Under the pieces are notes generated by a model, which was given only the letters and a program-made list of their open reading frames with translations, had not been told where the DNA came from and did not search any database. A DNA stretch of 64,000 bases from the NCBI GenBank assembly GCA_026126215.1, contig JAHCJQ010000003.1, positions 47,953 to 111,952 on the forward strand. Reading direction: 5' to 3'. Both the position numbers and the translations under genes were made by a program. This stretch comes from Alphaproteobacteria bacterium (GTDB lineage: Bacteria; Pseudomonadota; Alphaproteobacteria; Ferrovibrionales; Ferrovibrionaceae). Below are positions 1 through 9,837 of this stretch, piece after piece (positions within the stretch are counted from its first letter, which is position 1; each line of letters starts with the position of its first letter).

Positions 1-1209
1 GCCGATATCGGCTCGCGCTTCGATGTCACTGCCCTGCCGCAAACGGGGTTGCCGGCGATCCTTCTATTCGTCGCCGCCGGCGTGGTCCTGACTTTCCTGA
101 CGCAGGCGTCCGCCGCAGTGATGGCGATCGCGCTGACGGCGGCGGCCGGCGGCGCGTTACCGCTGGAGCCGGCGGCCGCCATCGTCATCGGCGCCAATAT
201 CGGCACGACGACGACGGCCCTCATGGCGGTGATCGGCGCCACGGCCAATGCCAAGCGGGTGGCGATGGCCCACGTGGTCTTCAATCTCGGCAGCGGCATT
301 ATCGGCGTGCTGACCTTGCCGATCCTGCTATCGGGAATCGAAATGCTGCGCCACATTGCCGGGGCTCCCGATGGACCGGCGACGACCCTGGCCGCATTCC
401 ACACCATTTTCAATCTTCTGGGCGTGGCCCTTGTCTGGCCGCTGGCGCCAAGACTGGTGGCGTTCCTGCGGTCGCGTTTCGTATCGGCGGAGGAACGCGC
501 CATGCAGCCTCGACACCTGGACGATAACGTTCTGGCGGTGCCGGTGCTCGCGGTGGACGGACTGCTGCTGGAGACGCAACGCCTGGGGCGGCTATCGCTC
601 GATCTGGTCGATCCGGCAGCCCGCCCGCCGGACCGTGCCGGGCATAGGGAACGATTGTCGCGAAGCGAGACCATTCATGCCCTCGCACAGGCCATCAGGG
701 CGTTTGCGATCCGGCTCAACCGGGAGACCCTGCCTCATGAAGTCGCGACGGCGATGCCTGGCATCCTGCGGGCGACCCAGCATTACGAGGCGGTGGCCGA
801 CCTGATACTCGGCCTCGATCCCGGCGTGCTGGAACGGCCGGGGATGGAGGATGCGGGCCTCCACTCCGCGCTCGACGAGTTCCGCGGAGCGCTGACCGGT
901 CTGGCGCGCCGCGCCGATACCTCGGAAGATTCCTACGACGACGAGGCTCGCGAGCAGGCCATGGCAACTCTGGAGAGAGCCTATCAGCGATGCAAGGCTC
1001 TGCTGCTCCAGGAAGCCGCGGATCGGCGCCTAGACGTGATGCGTATGGACGAGATGATGCGCACCATCGGGCAAATGCGCCGGGCAGCCGATCGCGCAAA
1101 CCGCGCCGCCGCGCGGCTCCGGCCTTTGCTCGCCGTGCGCGCCGCGCAGGCCGTGCCGGGGGGAAGGGAAGTGGAGAAGGCAGGCGCGGCTCCTCCGCCG
1201 CCGAGCTGA
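1..1209 (+). CDS. Na/Pi cotransporter family protein, C-terminal part (5' end outside window)
   Basis: The reading frame is open from base 1, so the gene begins upstream; 402 codons are visible. The first ~150 visible residues are hydrophobic and carry the Na/Pi-cotransporter signatures TQASAAVMAI and GANIGTTTTA, the QSSA-like and GxxIGTT repeats of the inner-membrane phosphate-sodium symporter family. The remaining ~230 residues are charged and helical and resemble the PhoU-like cytoplasmic tail of the NptA/YjbB type. The likely role is sodium-coupled phosphate or anion transport. It ends 87 bases before tamA in the same direction. The family is fairly certain, the substrate is not. Confidence 0.85.
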   Translation, partial: ADIGSRFDVTALPQTGLPAILLFVAAGVVLTFLTQASAAVMAIALTAAAGGALPLEPAAAIVIGANIGTTTTALMAVIGATANAKRVAMAHVVFNLGSGIIGVLTLPILLSGIEMLRHIAGAPDGPATTLAAFHTIFNLLGVALVWPLAPRLVAFLRSRFVSAEERAMQPRHLDDNVLAVPVLAVDGLLLETQRLGRLSLDLVDPAARPPDRAGHRERLSRSETIHALAQAIRAFAIRLNRETLPHEVATAMPGILRATQHYEAVADLILGLDPGVLERPGMEDAGLHSALDEFRGALTGLARRADTSEDSYDDEAREQAMATLERAYQRCKALLLQEAADRRLDVMRMDEMMRTIGQMRRAADRANRAAARLRPLLAVRAAQAVPGGREVEKAGAAPPPPS

Positions 1210-1296
1210 CCGGCCGGCCAAACTCAGACATTGGCAGGCAGAGGTCCGCGGCCGCGAGAGGTTCGACAATCCTCCCCTTGGCTCTATATTGCTTCG

Positions 1297-3087
1297 ATGA
1301 CATGCAGCCGGGGCCTGCTTGCCGCATTTCTGGCGATCACCATCTGTTCGTGCCTGACACCCTCCACGGCCCGGGCGGAGGGCGTCGTTTACCGCGCCGG
1401 TATCTCCGGTGTTGAGGATGTTCAATTGGCGAAACTTCTGGAGGAGGTGTCGGACCTCGTCCAGTCGGCTGGGCGGCTGCCCGCAACCATGCTGGCGCTA
1501 CAGCGACGCATCGCCAGCGATCGCGACCGGCTTCTCGAGGTTCTGCGCTCGGAGGGATATTACGGCGCTTCCATCGAGGTCGACCGGCGCGAAGCGGACG
1601 GGACGCAAATCGTAGAGCTTCGAGTGGTCCCCGGGCCGCGTTTCGGCATCGCATCCTTTACGCTCGTGCTCGCCCCCGACAGCGTGGACGCTGGGCTGCG
1701 GCAAGAGGCCGAAAGGCAGGCACTCGAGCGCATTGGCGAGCCGGCGCGGGCCGCGCGCATCATCGAGCTGGAGCGTGGCGTCATCGTTCTGCTGGGGCGA
1801 AATGGCCATCCGAAGGCACGGCGGACCGAGCGCAAGGTGGTGGTCGATCATGCCCGCGCCGTTGCTGATATACGCCTGGAGATAGATGCCGGCGAGCGGG
1901 TCACGTTCGGGCCGCCGCTGATCACCGGCACCCAGGAGGTCAGGCCGAGCTATATCCGCCGGCAACTCGCCTGGCGAGAGGGCGCGCTGTTCGACAACCG
2001 CCATGTAGACGATACCCGTCGCGATCTGGTGCGCTCCAATCTCTTCGAGACCGTGCGCGTCACACCGGCCGAAACGGCGGAGCCGGACGGCTCACTGCCG
2101 GTGGAGATAGAGGTTCGGGAACGCGAGCACCGGTCGATCGGTTTCGGCCTCGGTTACTCGACCGACCTCGGCTTCGGTGGCAAGGTCTTCTGGGAGCATC
2201 GCAACCTCTTCGGCGAAGGTGAGAGCCTCAATCTCGAGGCGCGCGCCGCGCAACGCCTCTATGGGGGTGCGGCGCGCTATCGCGAGCGGGGCTTTCTGTC
2301 GCGGCGCAATACGCTGCTCCTTGACCTGGAAACGAGCGAGGAACGTTTTGAAGCCTATCGTTCCCGCTCCGTGGCCACGGGCGCGGCGCTCGAGCGCGAT
2401 CTCGGCGATGGATTCGCTGGCAGCCTCGGCGTGACGCTGGAGGCACTGAGCGTGCGCCAGGCCGGCGAGACGGACCGTTTCGTGCTGGTTTCCCTCCCGG
2501 CGCGGCTGCGCCGGGACACGACCGACAATCTCCTTGATCCGACGCGCGGACATCGCCTGCGGCTGGAATATACGCCGTTCCTTCAGCCGGACGATCCCGA
2601 CCTTAATTTCCATCGCATAATCCTCGCGGGTTCGGCCTATCAGGGATTTTTCGAGGAGAATCGCGTAGTCCTTGCGGCGCGCGCCCAGCTTGGCTTCATC
2701 TTCGGTCCACCCACCGCGGAAATTCCCGCCAACCGGCGACTCTATGCGGGTGGCGGCGGTTCGGTGCGTGGCTATGAGTTCCAGTCGCTTGGTCCGCTCG
2801 ATGCCGATGGCGATCCGGTCGGCGGTCGGTCGATCGTGGAAGCAGGGGTCGAGGCACGGATCCGGCTGTTCGGCAATTTCGGCATTGTGCCTTTCCTCGA
2901 TATCGGCAATGCCTATGACGATGCGCGTCCCGATCCGGGCGATGGCGTCCGCGTCGCCACCGGGATCGGCCTGCGCTATACGACGCCCATCGGGCCGATC
3001 CGCGCCGACATCGCCTTTCCGCTTAACCGGCGCCGCGGCATCGACGATGCGTTCCAGTTCTATGTCAGCCTCGGTCAGGCGTTCTGA
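1297..3087 (+). CDS. tamA: TamA-like outer-membrane assembly protein (Omp85/BamA family)
   Basis: A 596-residue outer-membrane protein. I chose the ATG at 1297 because it opens a clear signal peptide (MTCSRGLLAAFLAITICS... ending in ARA); the frame extends upstream to a TTG at 1231 with no signal-like sequence. Residues ~30-290 fit periplasmic POTRA repeats and ~300-596 the 16-strand Bac_surface_Ag barrel. The barrel contains the Omp85 signature VRGYEF after a GGGGS loop and ends in a terminal Phe (YVSLGQAF), as expected for Bam substrates. It lies 3 bases before tamB, the standard TamAB pair that moves autotransporters, other outer-membrane proteins or lipids across the periplasm. Confidence 0.9.
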   Translation: MTCSRGLLAAFLAITICSCLTPSTARAEGVVYRAGISGVEDVQLAKLLEEVSDLVQSAGRLPATMLALQRRIASDRDRLLEVLRSEGYYGASIEVDRREADGTQIVELRVVPGPRFGIASFTLVLAPDSVDAGLRQEAERQALERIGEPARAARIIELERGVIVLLGRNGHPKARRTERKVVVDHARAVADIRLEIDAGERVTFGPPLITGTQEVRPSYIRRQLAWREGALFDNRHVDDTRRDLVRSNLFETVRVTPAETAEPDGSLPVEIEVREREHRSIGFGLGYSTDLGFGGKVFWEHRNLFGEGESLNLEARAAQRLYGGAARYRERGFLSRRNTLLLDLETSEERFEAYRSRSVATGAALERDLGDGFAGSLGVTLEALSVRQAGETDRFVLVSLPARLRRDTTDNLLDPTRGHRLRLEYTPFLQPDDPDLNFHRIILAGSAYQGFFEENRVVLAARAQLGFIFGPPTAEIPANRRLYAGGGGSVRGYEFQSLGPLDADGDPVGGRSIVEAGVEARIRLFGNFGIVPFLDIGNAYDDARPDPGDGVRVATGIGLRYTTPIGPIRADIAFPLNRRRGIDDAFQFYVSLGQAF

Positions 3088-3090
3088 GCC

Positions 3091-6000
3091 ATGAGCGGGC
3101 GCTCGCGTATCTTGTTGCGGTCTGGACTGGCGGTGATTCTGCTAGTGCCGACGGTGCTTGCCATTGTCTTCGCCGTTGCCGCGAGCGACTGGGGCCGCGC
3201 CCGTGTGGCGGACGCGGCAAATCGCGTGCTCGCTGACGTTGGTGGTTTCCGCATCAGCCTGGCCGGCATCGAGGAAATCTCGCTGCATCGCCTGCAGATC
3301 GGCATCGTCCAGATCGACGAGGGCGAGCGGCCGCTGGCCCGGCTTTTGCGGCTGGACGCGCAATGGAACCTGCGTGAGCTGCTCCTCGGTCCGGTGCGAC
3401 TGGAGCGGATCGGTGTCGGCACCTTGGAGATCCTCGGCCTGCCCGAAGGAGAGACGGATGGCGGGGGCGCCGGCTCGTTCGTGTTGCCGCGTCCGCCGGT
3501 GCTGCCGGTGCGCGCGATTGCCGTCGAACGCCTGGAAGTCCGGCCGCCGGTCGTCGATAGGGAAATGATCTACCGGCTGGATGCGACGGAGGTTGCCGGG
3601 CAGCGCGGCGAATGGACGCTCGCGCTGAACCTGCTGCCCGTTGAGACGGCTGATGATCGCCTTCGTCTGGAAGTGAAACTTCATCCGGACACGGACCGCC
3701 TGGCCCTGATGCTCGACCTCAAGGAGGCGAAAGGGGGCCTGCTCGCCAGGCTTGCCGGGCTGCCGCAAGCCTACGGCCTTTCGGCAGGGCTCGCGGGCGA
3801 GGGAACGGCTTCGGACTGGCGAGGGCGGCTTGCGGGGGAGGCCGGCGGCCTGTTCCGCTTCGAGACCGATATCGGACTTTCGCTGCTCGCGGCGCCGCGG
3901 ATCACCCTGAACGGCAGGACGTTCCTGCTTGGCGATATCCCGAAGGAACTGGCAGAAATGATGGGGCCGCGGATCGACCATGAGGGCGAATTGGTCTGGC
4001 GGGACCGGCGCCTTGAGGTGCCTCGGCTGATCGTCGCCACCCGGTCCATCGATCTTGGCATTCAAGGCAGTCTCGCGCCCGACGCGCAGACCATCGACAT
4101 GAAGGGACAGGCGCGCATTCTCGATCTCGGTGCGTCGCTTGCCGGGTACAGGCCCGGCCTTTCCGGCGCGCTGGACATCGACTTCACGCTTGAAGGCGCG
4201 CTTTTGCGCCCTGCGGCACGGGCGCGCATTGAGGGCTGGTCCCTCGACAGGGAGAGCGGCATCAGTGGCGAAGTCGACATAGACCTGACGCTGTCGGCCA
4301 CGCGCGCGCTCACGTCAGGCGATGGTCATGAGATTGCCCTGGAGGCTTCTCTACGCCAGGTTCAGGGCCTGCCGCCGGCTGTTGGCGTGCTCGTTGGCGA
4401 TCAGCTGCGGCTGCGTGCGCTGTTGCAGACGGACACTGGTTTCGAAGCCCTGGCTCTTACCCGCCTTGGCATTGAGGTATCGGCATTGTCCGCAGGGGGC
4501 GATGGCCTGTTCGATCGGCGGAGCGGACAGTTGGCGATGGGACTAAAGGCGACGATTCCCGAACTTTCCAGGCTGAACCGGACGACTGGGATGATGACGC
4601 GGGGGCGCGCCGATGGACGGGTCAACCTCGCGGGATCCCTGACGCCGCTGGCCCTGGATCTGGATCTAGAAGTCGATCTTGGCGAGTTTGCCCCTGCCGA
4701 GCCGACGCTGGCGGCGCTCACGGGAAAGAGGCCGGTCTTGCGCGCGCGGGGCCGGTTCGACGAGGCGGCCGGGCTGACCCTCGAGAAGCTCAGCGCCGAC
4801 CTCGCTGAAGCAACGCTGTCAGGTTCCGGCACTTTCGATCCTGCAGGCATTGCCCGGCTCTCCGCGCGGGTTGATCTGCCGCGGCTGAACAGACTTCCGG
4901 CTCTCGCGGAGCAGCAGGTTTCCGGCGCCGCCACGATCGATGTCGCGATCGCGGGTCCGCTGCAGGCGCCGCGCCTGGAAGCTGCACTTGCCGGGCGCGA
5001 TATCGTGGTGCGAGGCATGGGGATCGGGCGGCCGCGGCTGCAGGCCAGGGTTCAGGGACCCTTCGATCGCGTGACGGCCGAGATCGACCTGGATGCATTG
5101 GTGGAGGATGTGCCGCTCGCGCTTGCGGCGTCGGCGCGCCGCGATGATGGCGGCGATCTGGTGTTCCGGCTCGACCAGGCGAGCTTTGCTGTCTTGCGCA
5201 TGAGCGGGCAGGGCCGCACGGCACTGGCCGATGGTCTGACCGACGGGAGGTTCCTGCTAGAGTTGCAGCCGGGACAGTCGTTGCCCTTGCCAGGGGGCCA
5301 GACGCTGGCGGGAGAACTTTATCTTGATGTTGAGCTCGCGCGTGAGGGGGCCGGTCAACGGGGAAATGCCTCGCTGGCCGGCCGGGCCCTCGAGTTGCGC
5401 GCTGCCGATGGCGCGGCGACGAGACTGGGGCGGATCGAACTCACCGCGAGCGCGTCCGATGTGTTGCGCCAGCCGGCGGCGCGGGTCGAAGCCGCGCTGT
5501 CGGAAATTCGGATTGGCGATATCGGTATCGACGAAGCGACCGCCCTGGTAGTGGGCACGCTTCGGGAGATGGATTTCCGCATCGAGACGCTGGGCACCGC
5601 CGGCGAGCCCTTCGCGGCGCAACTCGCCGGGGCGGGATCGCTTGCTGAGAACGCGCTCACGCTGCGACTGTCGAACCTGTCGGGAAGTTTCGGAACGCTG
5701 CAGGGGCGCCTCGAGCAGCCGACCACGGTCGAGATCGCGCCGGGTTCGCAGCGCCTGGCGAGGACCAGTCTGGCGGTGGCGGGCGGTCGTTTGGCGATCG
5801 AGGGCGCGATCTCCCCGGATGAGGTTTCGGCCATGGCCGAACTCACAGATCTGCCGATGGCCGTACTTGCTGACCTTGTTGGCCTGCCGGAGATGACCGG
5901 GGCCGGCCATCTGTCGCTGCGCATCGATGGATCACCGCGGGCGCCGGGCGCCAATGCCAATCTGCGCCTCGCTGCGCTCCGCGCCCGGAACGACATGCCG

Positions 6001-7446
6001 CCGCTCGAGATCGTCGTGCGGAGCATGCTGGCCAATGGCCGTCTGGACGCCAATGGCAGGGTCGATGGTCTGGCCGACCGGCCACTGGAACTGGATTTCG
6101 AGATACCGCTGCGTCTCTCGCTCCTCCCTTATGATGCCGGGCTGACGCGGCAGGCGGCGGTGCGGGGACGTCTGCGCGGTCCGCTTGATCTTGCCCTGCT
6201 ATCACCGCTGCTCGCACCGGGCGAGGATCGGCTGACGGGCAGGGCGGAAGCCGATCTCGCCTTGCAGGGCAGCCTCGATCGGCCGCGCTTTTCTGGCCAT
6301 CTGCGCCTGCGCGATGGGACCTATGAGAGTATCGTCACGGCAAGCAGCCTGTCGAACATCACTCTCGATCTGGCGGGCGATGGCGAGCGCCTGGGCGTGA
6401 GCGCATCGGCAGAGGATGGCGGCGGCGGCCGACTCAACCTGGAAGGGTCGCTTCATCCCCACCGCCCTGGCGTGCCTCTCAGCCTAGTGCTGCGCACCGA
6501 AGAGTTCTGGCTGGCGCGGCGCGACGATGCGCTCGTCAAGGCCGCTGCCGACCTTTCACTCGCCGGTGATCTGGAACGGTTGCGGCTGGCGGGGGAGTTG
6601 CGGGTCCTGCAAGCCGATATCTCGGTGCCGGAAAGGCTGCCGCCCTCTGTCGCGACGGTGGAGGTGATCGAGATCAATCGTCCCGGCCAGATGGGTCAGG
6701 CGGATGTTGGCCGGTCAGCCGCGCCCCCGCTCGCCCTGGAACTCGCGGTTGGCGTGAAGGCCCAGAACCGGGTCTTCGTCCGTGGCCGCGGTCTCGAATC
6801 GGAATGGGGCGGGGATCTGGCGTTGACGGGTACCGCCGCGCAGCCGGTCGTGACCGGCCGGCTCGGCGTCGTGCGCGGCCATGTCGATCTCCTCGGAAAA
6901 CGGTTTGTGCTTCAGCGCGGCGCGATCCAGTTCCCTGGCGGTTCGACCATCGACCCGCTGATCGATGCCCTGGCCGAGGTGGCGGGGCGCGACGTCACGG
7001 CCATCCTGAGCATCACAGGGAGTGTGGAGGAACCGCAGATCGCCATCTCCTCTCGACCGGAACTGCCACAGGACGAGATCCTGGCGCGCGTCATGTTCGG
7101 GCGGGGAACCGGCCAGCTCACCCCGCTGCAAGCCCTTCAGGTCGCGGATTCGGCGGCGACGCTGACCGGCCGTGGTGGCGGCACGGGCGTGCTTGGGCGC
7201 CTGCGGCAGGCGGTCGGTCTTGACATGCTCGACGTGCAGTCGGGCGAGGAGGGCGTGCAGGATGCGAGGGTCAGCGCCGGAAAATACCTGACTGAGGACG
7301 TCCTGCTCAAGGTGGAGCAGGGGTTGACCGCGGCGAGCTCGCGTGTCGGCGTGGAGGTTGAACTTACGCCCAATATCAGTCTTGAGACCAAGGTGGGGCC
7401 GGACGCGACGTCGGAGATCGGCGTCAATTTCAAGATCGATTACTGA
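3091..7446 (+). CDS. tamB: TamB / DUF490 translocation and assembly module protein
   Basis: A 1451-residue protein starting 3 bases after the tamA stop. A single N-terminal membrane anchor (around residues 10-32, LAVILLVPTVLAIVFAVAA) precedes a very long stretch of repeating beta-type sequence. The final ~370 residues form the conserved TamB/DUF490 domain, ending in alternating beta segments (SLETKVGPDATSEIGVNFKI). Family members are AsmA-like beta-taco bridges spanning the periplasm from the inner membrane to TamA. Length and order match the usual TamB. It converges with the histidine kinase gene at 7453. Confidence 0.9.
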   Translation: MSGRSRILLRSGLAVILLVPTVLAIVFAVAASDWGRARVADAANRVLADVGGFRISLAGIEEISLHRLQIGIVQIDEGERPLARLLRLDAQWNLRELLLGPVRLERIGVGTLEILGLPEGETDGGGAGSFVLPRPPVLPVRAIAVERLEVRPPVVDREMIYRLDATEVAGQRGEWTLALNLLPVETADDRLRLEVKLHPDTDRLALMLDLKEAKGGLLARLAGLPQAYGLSAGLAGEGTASDWRGRLAGEAGGLFRFETDIGLSLLAAPRITLNGRTFLLGDIPKELAEMMGPRIDHEGELVWRDRRLEVPRLIVATRSIDLGIQGSLAPDAQTIDMKGQARILDLGASLAGYRPGLSGALDIDFTLEGALLRPAARARIEGWSLDRESGISGEVDIDLTLSATRALTSGDGHEIALEASLRQVQGLPPAVGVLVGDQLRLRALLQTDTGFEALALTRLGIEVSALSAGGDGLFDRRSGQLAMGLKATIPELSRLNRTTGMMTRGRADGRVNLAGSLTPLALDLDLEVDLGEFAPAEPTLAALTGKRPVLRARGRFDEAAGLTLEKLSADLAEATLSGSGTFDPAGIARLSARVDLPRLNRLPALAEQQVSGAATIDVAIAGPLQAPRLEAALAGRDIVVRGMGIGRPRLQARVQGPFDRVTAEIDLDALVEDVPLALAASARRDDGGDLVFRLDQASFAVLRMSGQGRTALADGLTDGRFLLELQPGQSLPLPGGQTLAGELYLDVELAREGAGQRGNASLAGRALELRAADGAATRLGRIELTASASDVLRQPAARVEAALSEIRIGDIGIDEATALVVGTLREMDFRIETLGTAGEPFAAQLAGAGSLAENALTLRLSNLSGSFGTLQGRLEQPTTVEIAPGSQRLARTSLAVAGGRLAIEGAISPDEVSAMAELTDLPMAVLADLVGLPEMTGAGHLSLRIDGSPRAPGANANLRLAALRARNDMPPLEIVVRSMLANGRLDANGRVDGLADRPLELDFEIPLRLSLLPYDAGLTRQAAVRGRLRGPLDLALLSPLLAPGEDRLTGRAEADLALQGSLDRPRFSGHLRLRDGTYESIVTASSLSNITLDLAGDGERLGVSASAEDGGGGRLNLEGSLHPHRPGVPLSLVLRTEEFWLARRDDALVKAAADLSLAGDLERLRLAGELRVLQADISVPERLPPSVATVEVIEINRPGQMGQADVGRSAAPPLALELAVGVKAQNRVFVRGRGLESEWGGDLALTGTAAQPVVTGRLGVVRGHVDLLGKRFVLQRGAIQFPGGSTIDPLIDALAEVAGRDVTAILSITGSVEEPQIAISSRPELPQDEILARVMFGRGTGQLTPLQALQVADSAATLTGRGGGTGVLGRLRQAVGLDMLDVQSGEEGVQDARVSAGKYLTEDVLLKVEQGLTAASSRVGVEVELTPNISLETKVGPDATSEIGVNFKIDY

Positions 7447-7452
7447 AGGCCC

Positions 7453-9024
7453 TCAATCTCCCGGGGCGAGTCCGGTCCCGATGGCGGTGGAAGGAGCCGG
7501 GATGGCAAGCGGCGCGGCAATCGCGCGTCGCGCATGGGGGATCTCCACGCGGACCCTCAGGCCGCCGGCTTCGCGGTTTTCCGCCCGCGCATCGCCTCCC
7601 ATGGCGCGTGCGTTCTGGCGGACCAGCCAGAGGCCAAGGCCGAAATGGAGTTCATCGGCCGCCTCGGAGGGCCGGTAGCTGTAGTAGCGGTCGAAGATAT
7701 GGGCGATGCGGTCCTCGGACACACCCGGTCCATCGTCCTCGACCGAGATTACAAGCCTGCCGGAACCGCGGTCGTGACTGGCGACAACACGGACCATGCC
7801 GTCCTCCGGCGAGAAGCCAAGGGCGTTGTCGATGAGGTTTTCGACGATGCTTTCGACCGCTCCGGCACGCCCTTCCGCGGCGAGGCGTTCCTCGATCTGG
7901 CTCTCGATGCGGCAGCCATGTTCGCGCGCGACCTCGTGAAAGCGCTCCACAACCTCGCAGCAGATCCGCGTGACATCGACCGGATCGCGCGGCGGGTCGA
8001 GCATGTCGGCGGTGTTGCGGTCGAGCTGGCGCGCCGCCTGGATCAGTTCCATCAGGCGGTCGAGCGCGACATGCACGCCGGCGGCGGCCTGCATCGCCCG
8101 CGTGTCGGCCGGGTCGATCCTTCGCTCGATCGGCTCGAGCCACTGGCGCAGGACGCCGATCTGGTTCTTGAAGGCGTGCAGCACGTCCTCCGCATTGGAG
8201 CGGATGACCGCGGCGGCGCTGGCGAGTGTCTGCACCATGCTGTCGAGGTCGTTCGCCACTTGCTCAAGCTCCGGTACCGTCGTGTTGCCGGCAAACTTGA
8301 CCGAGGTGCGACGCTCCTCGCGAATCTGCCGTGCCAGCGCGGCGAAGCCACGAAGGTTTCGCGCCATGCTGAGGACGAGCCCGACGATGATCAGCAGCGA
8401 GAGAACGTAGATGATGGCCGAGAAGCGGACCGCGCCCGATGTCCAGAACGGCTCGCCCAGTCCTTCGATGCCGCGCGGGCCGAGCCGGCTGGACAGCACG
8501 AGTGCCCAGCATCCGCGTTGCGTATGCACGGGCGTCACCGCTGTGATCATCTCGGATGGACTGTCGGGCATGTCGACGCGCAGGGCCAGCGGCAGGTTGC
8601 CATCGCAAGAAAGGCCGAGGCGCTGGAGCACGCCGCTGGAGGCGAGCAGCGCGCGTTCGGCCGCGACGTCGGAAGAGCTCACGGCCGGCGCCGAAGCGAC
8701 GTAGAAGAAGCCGCCACCTGCTTCGGGCGCCGCCGGCTTGTAGAGCAGCTTCAGCGTAAGATAGTCCGATGCGTAGGGAGCGAGTTCCCGTCCGAGCTGG
8801 TAGTAAGGTGCCTCGTCGGCGCGTGCGAGCACAGGCTCGAGCGCGCGGCCGATGGCAAGACCATGTTCCCGCACCAGGCTGAGCAGCATTTCCTGCCGGC
8901 GGTCATGTTCGTTGTTCAGGTACTGATAGAGGATGACAGGCACGGAAACAAAGACGGCGACCACAAGCAGCAGCCGTGCGCTGAAGGATCTCGCGATCCA
9001 GGACAGGCGTGCGGCGGCGTCCAA
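7453..9024 (-). CDS. Membrane sensor histidine kinase
   Basis: A 523-residue kinase. Transmembrane helices at ~18-34 and ~203-221 bracket an extracytoplasmic sensor region, followed by a linker, a DHp domain and a HATPase_c domain. The predicted phospho-acceptor is His283 in the atypical H box LHAFKNQ. ATP-binding boxes are visible: NLIDNALGFSP (N), DDGPGV (G1) and FGLGLWL (G2). The start is a TTG directly after the stop of the response regulator gene, with GGGAG about 8 bases upstream; no in-frame ATG lies nearby. Lipoprotein, regulator and kinase form one tightly packed operon, so the kinase very probably phosphorylates that regulator. The signal is unknown. Confidence 0.85.
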   Translation of the reverse strand: MDAAARLSWIARSFSARLLLVVAVFVSVPVILYQYLNNEHDRRQEMLLSLVREHGLAIGRALEPVLARADEAPYYQLGRELAPYASDYLTLKLLYKPAAPEAGGGFFYVASAPAVSSSDVAAERALLASSGVLQRLGLSCDGNLPLALRVDMPDSPSEMITAVTPVHTQRGCWALVLSSRLGPRGIEGLGEPFWTSGAVRFSAIIYVLSLLIIVGLVLSMARNLRGFAALARQIREERRTSVKFAGNTTVPELEQVANDLDSMVQTLASAAAVIRSNAEDVLHAFKNQIGVLRQWLEPIERRIDPADTRAMQAAAGVHVALDRLMELIQAARQLDRNTADMLDPPRDPVDVTRICCEVVERFHEVAREHGCRIESQIEERLAAEGRAGAVESIVENLIDNALGFSPEDGMVRVVASHDRGSGRLVISVEDDGPGVSEDRIAHIFDRYYSYRPSEAADELHFGLGLWLVRQNARAMGGDARAENREAGGLRVRVEIPHARRAIAAPLAIPAPSTAIGTGLAPGD

Positions 9025-9837
9025 TCAGGGATCTCCCTCGCGCCACCTGTAGCCATAGCCGGCATAGTTCTCAAGCGCCGAGAACGAAGCGTCGAGCCCG
9101 CGGAACTTCTGGCGCAGCCGCATGACGATGGCGCGCACGTTCGTGCGGTAACCTTCCTCGCCGGCACCGGCGCGGAATCCGGGGCCGCGCAGCAGGCTGT
9201 AGATTTCGCGGTACGATACATCCCGGCCGGGACGGCCGGCGAGGTGGCGCACGATGACGAACTCGGAATGGGTCAGCGGGACTTCGCTGTCACGCCAGTA
9301 GGCGCGCGCGCCCTCTATCCGGAGAGGTCCGAGGACAAGCCGGTCGCTGTCCTTCCGCGCCGGCCCGTCGTTGGCCGGCGCCGCCTCGCCGACGGGCGAT
9401 GCTCCATCGTCGGCGCTCTGGCGCGCCGCGGCTTCAATCCACTCGCCTTTTCGCTCCAATGCGATCCGCAGCCGATGCAGGATGATGCTGAAGCTCTTAC
9501 TCTTGTCGACGAAGTCGAGCGCGCCGAGCGCGAGGCCCGCCTCCTCGTAAATCGGCTGGTTCATGCCGGTGAGGAACAGGACCCGGTGGCCATGACCGGC
9601 GGCACGCAGGCGCCGGAGCACTTCGGGCCCGTCGGGAGGCGGCATCTGCCAGTCCAGCAGGATGGCCGAGACCTGGTGGCCCTGTGAGAGGTACGCAAGC
9701 AGCGAATCGCCATCGGCGAAGCCGCGGGCACTGTAACCGGCATCCTCCAGGTTGCCGACAAGCGCCCGCAGGAACCATGGATCGTCGTCCACCGCGACGA
9801 CCGGCATCGGTTGCGCCTTAAGGAGCGGCGCGGACAT
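9025..9837 (-). CDS. OmpR/PhoB-type response regulator
   Basis: A 270-residue two-domain regulator. The receiver domain (~12-125) has the acidic triplet VDDDPW, the phospho-acceptor Asp62 in LLDWQMP and the conserved Lys in DFVDKSK. After a variable linker, residues ~165-268 form a winged-helix Trans_reg_C DNA-binding domain (LTHSEFVIVRHLAGRPG..VSYREIY). The ATG at 9837 follows GAGGAG. Its first 20 bases overlap the end of the upstream lipoprotein gene, and its stop abuts the kinase start, so the three genes are probably translationally coupled. Target promoters are not evident. Confidence 0.88.
   Translation of the reverse strand: MSAPLLKAQPMPVVAVDDDPWFLRALVGNLEDAGYSARGFADGDSLLAYLSQGHQVSAILLDWQMPPPDGPEVLRRLRAAGHGHRVLFLTGMNQPIYEEAGLALGALDFVDKSKSFSIILHRLRIALERKGEWIEAAARQSADDGASPVGEAAPANDGPARKDSDRLVLGPLRIEGARAYWRDSEVPLTHSEFVIVRHLAGRPGRDVSYREIYSLLRGPGFRAGAGEEGYRTNVRAIVMRLRQKFRGLDASFSALENYAGYGYRWREGDP

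Noticed and set aside
7534..9687. A 717-codon open frame on the plus strand opposite the histidine kinase and response regulator
   Set aside because: It is a mirror of GC-rich coding on the other strand. The minus-strand frames carry full kinase and receiver motifs, while this one has none and is rich in Arg/His/Asp, typical of antisense frames.
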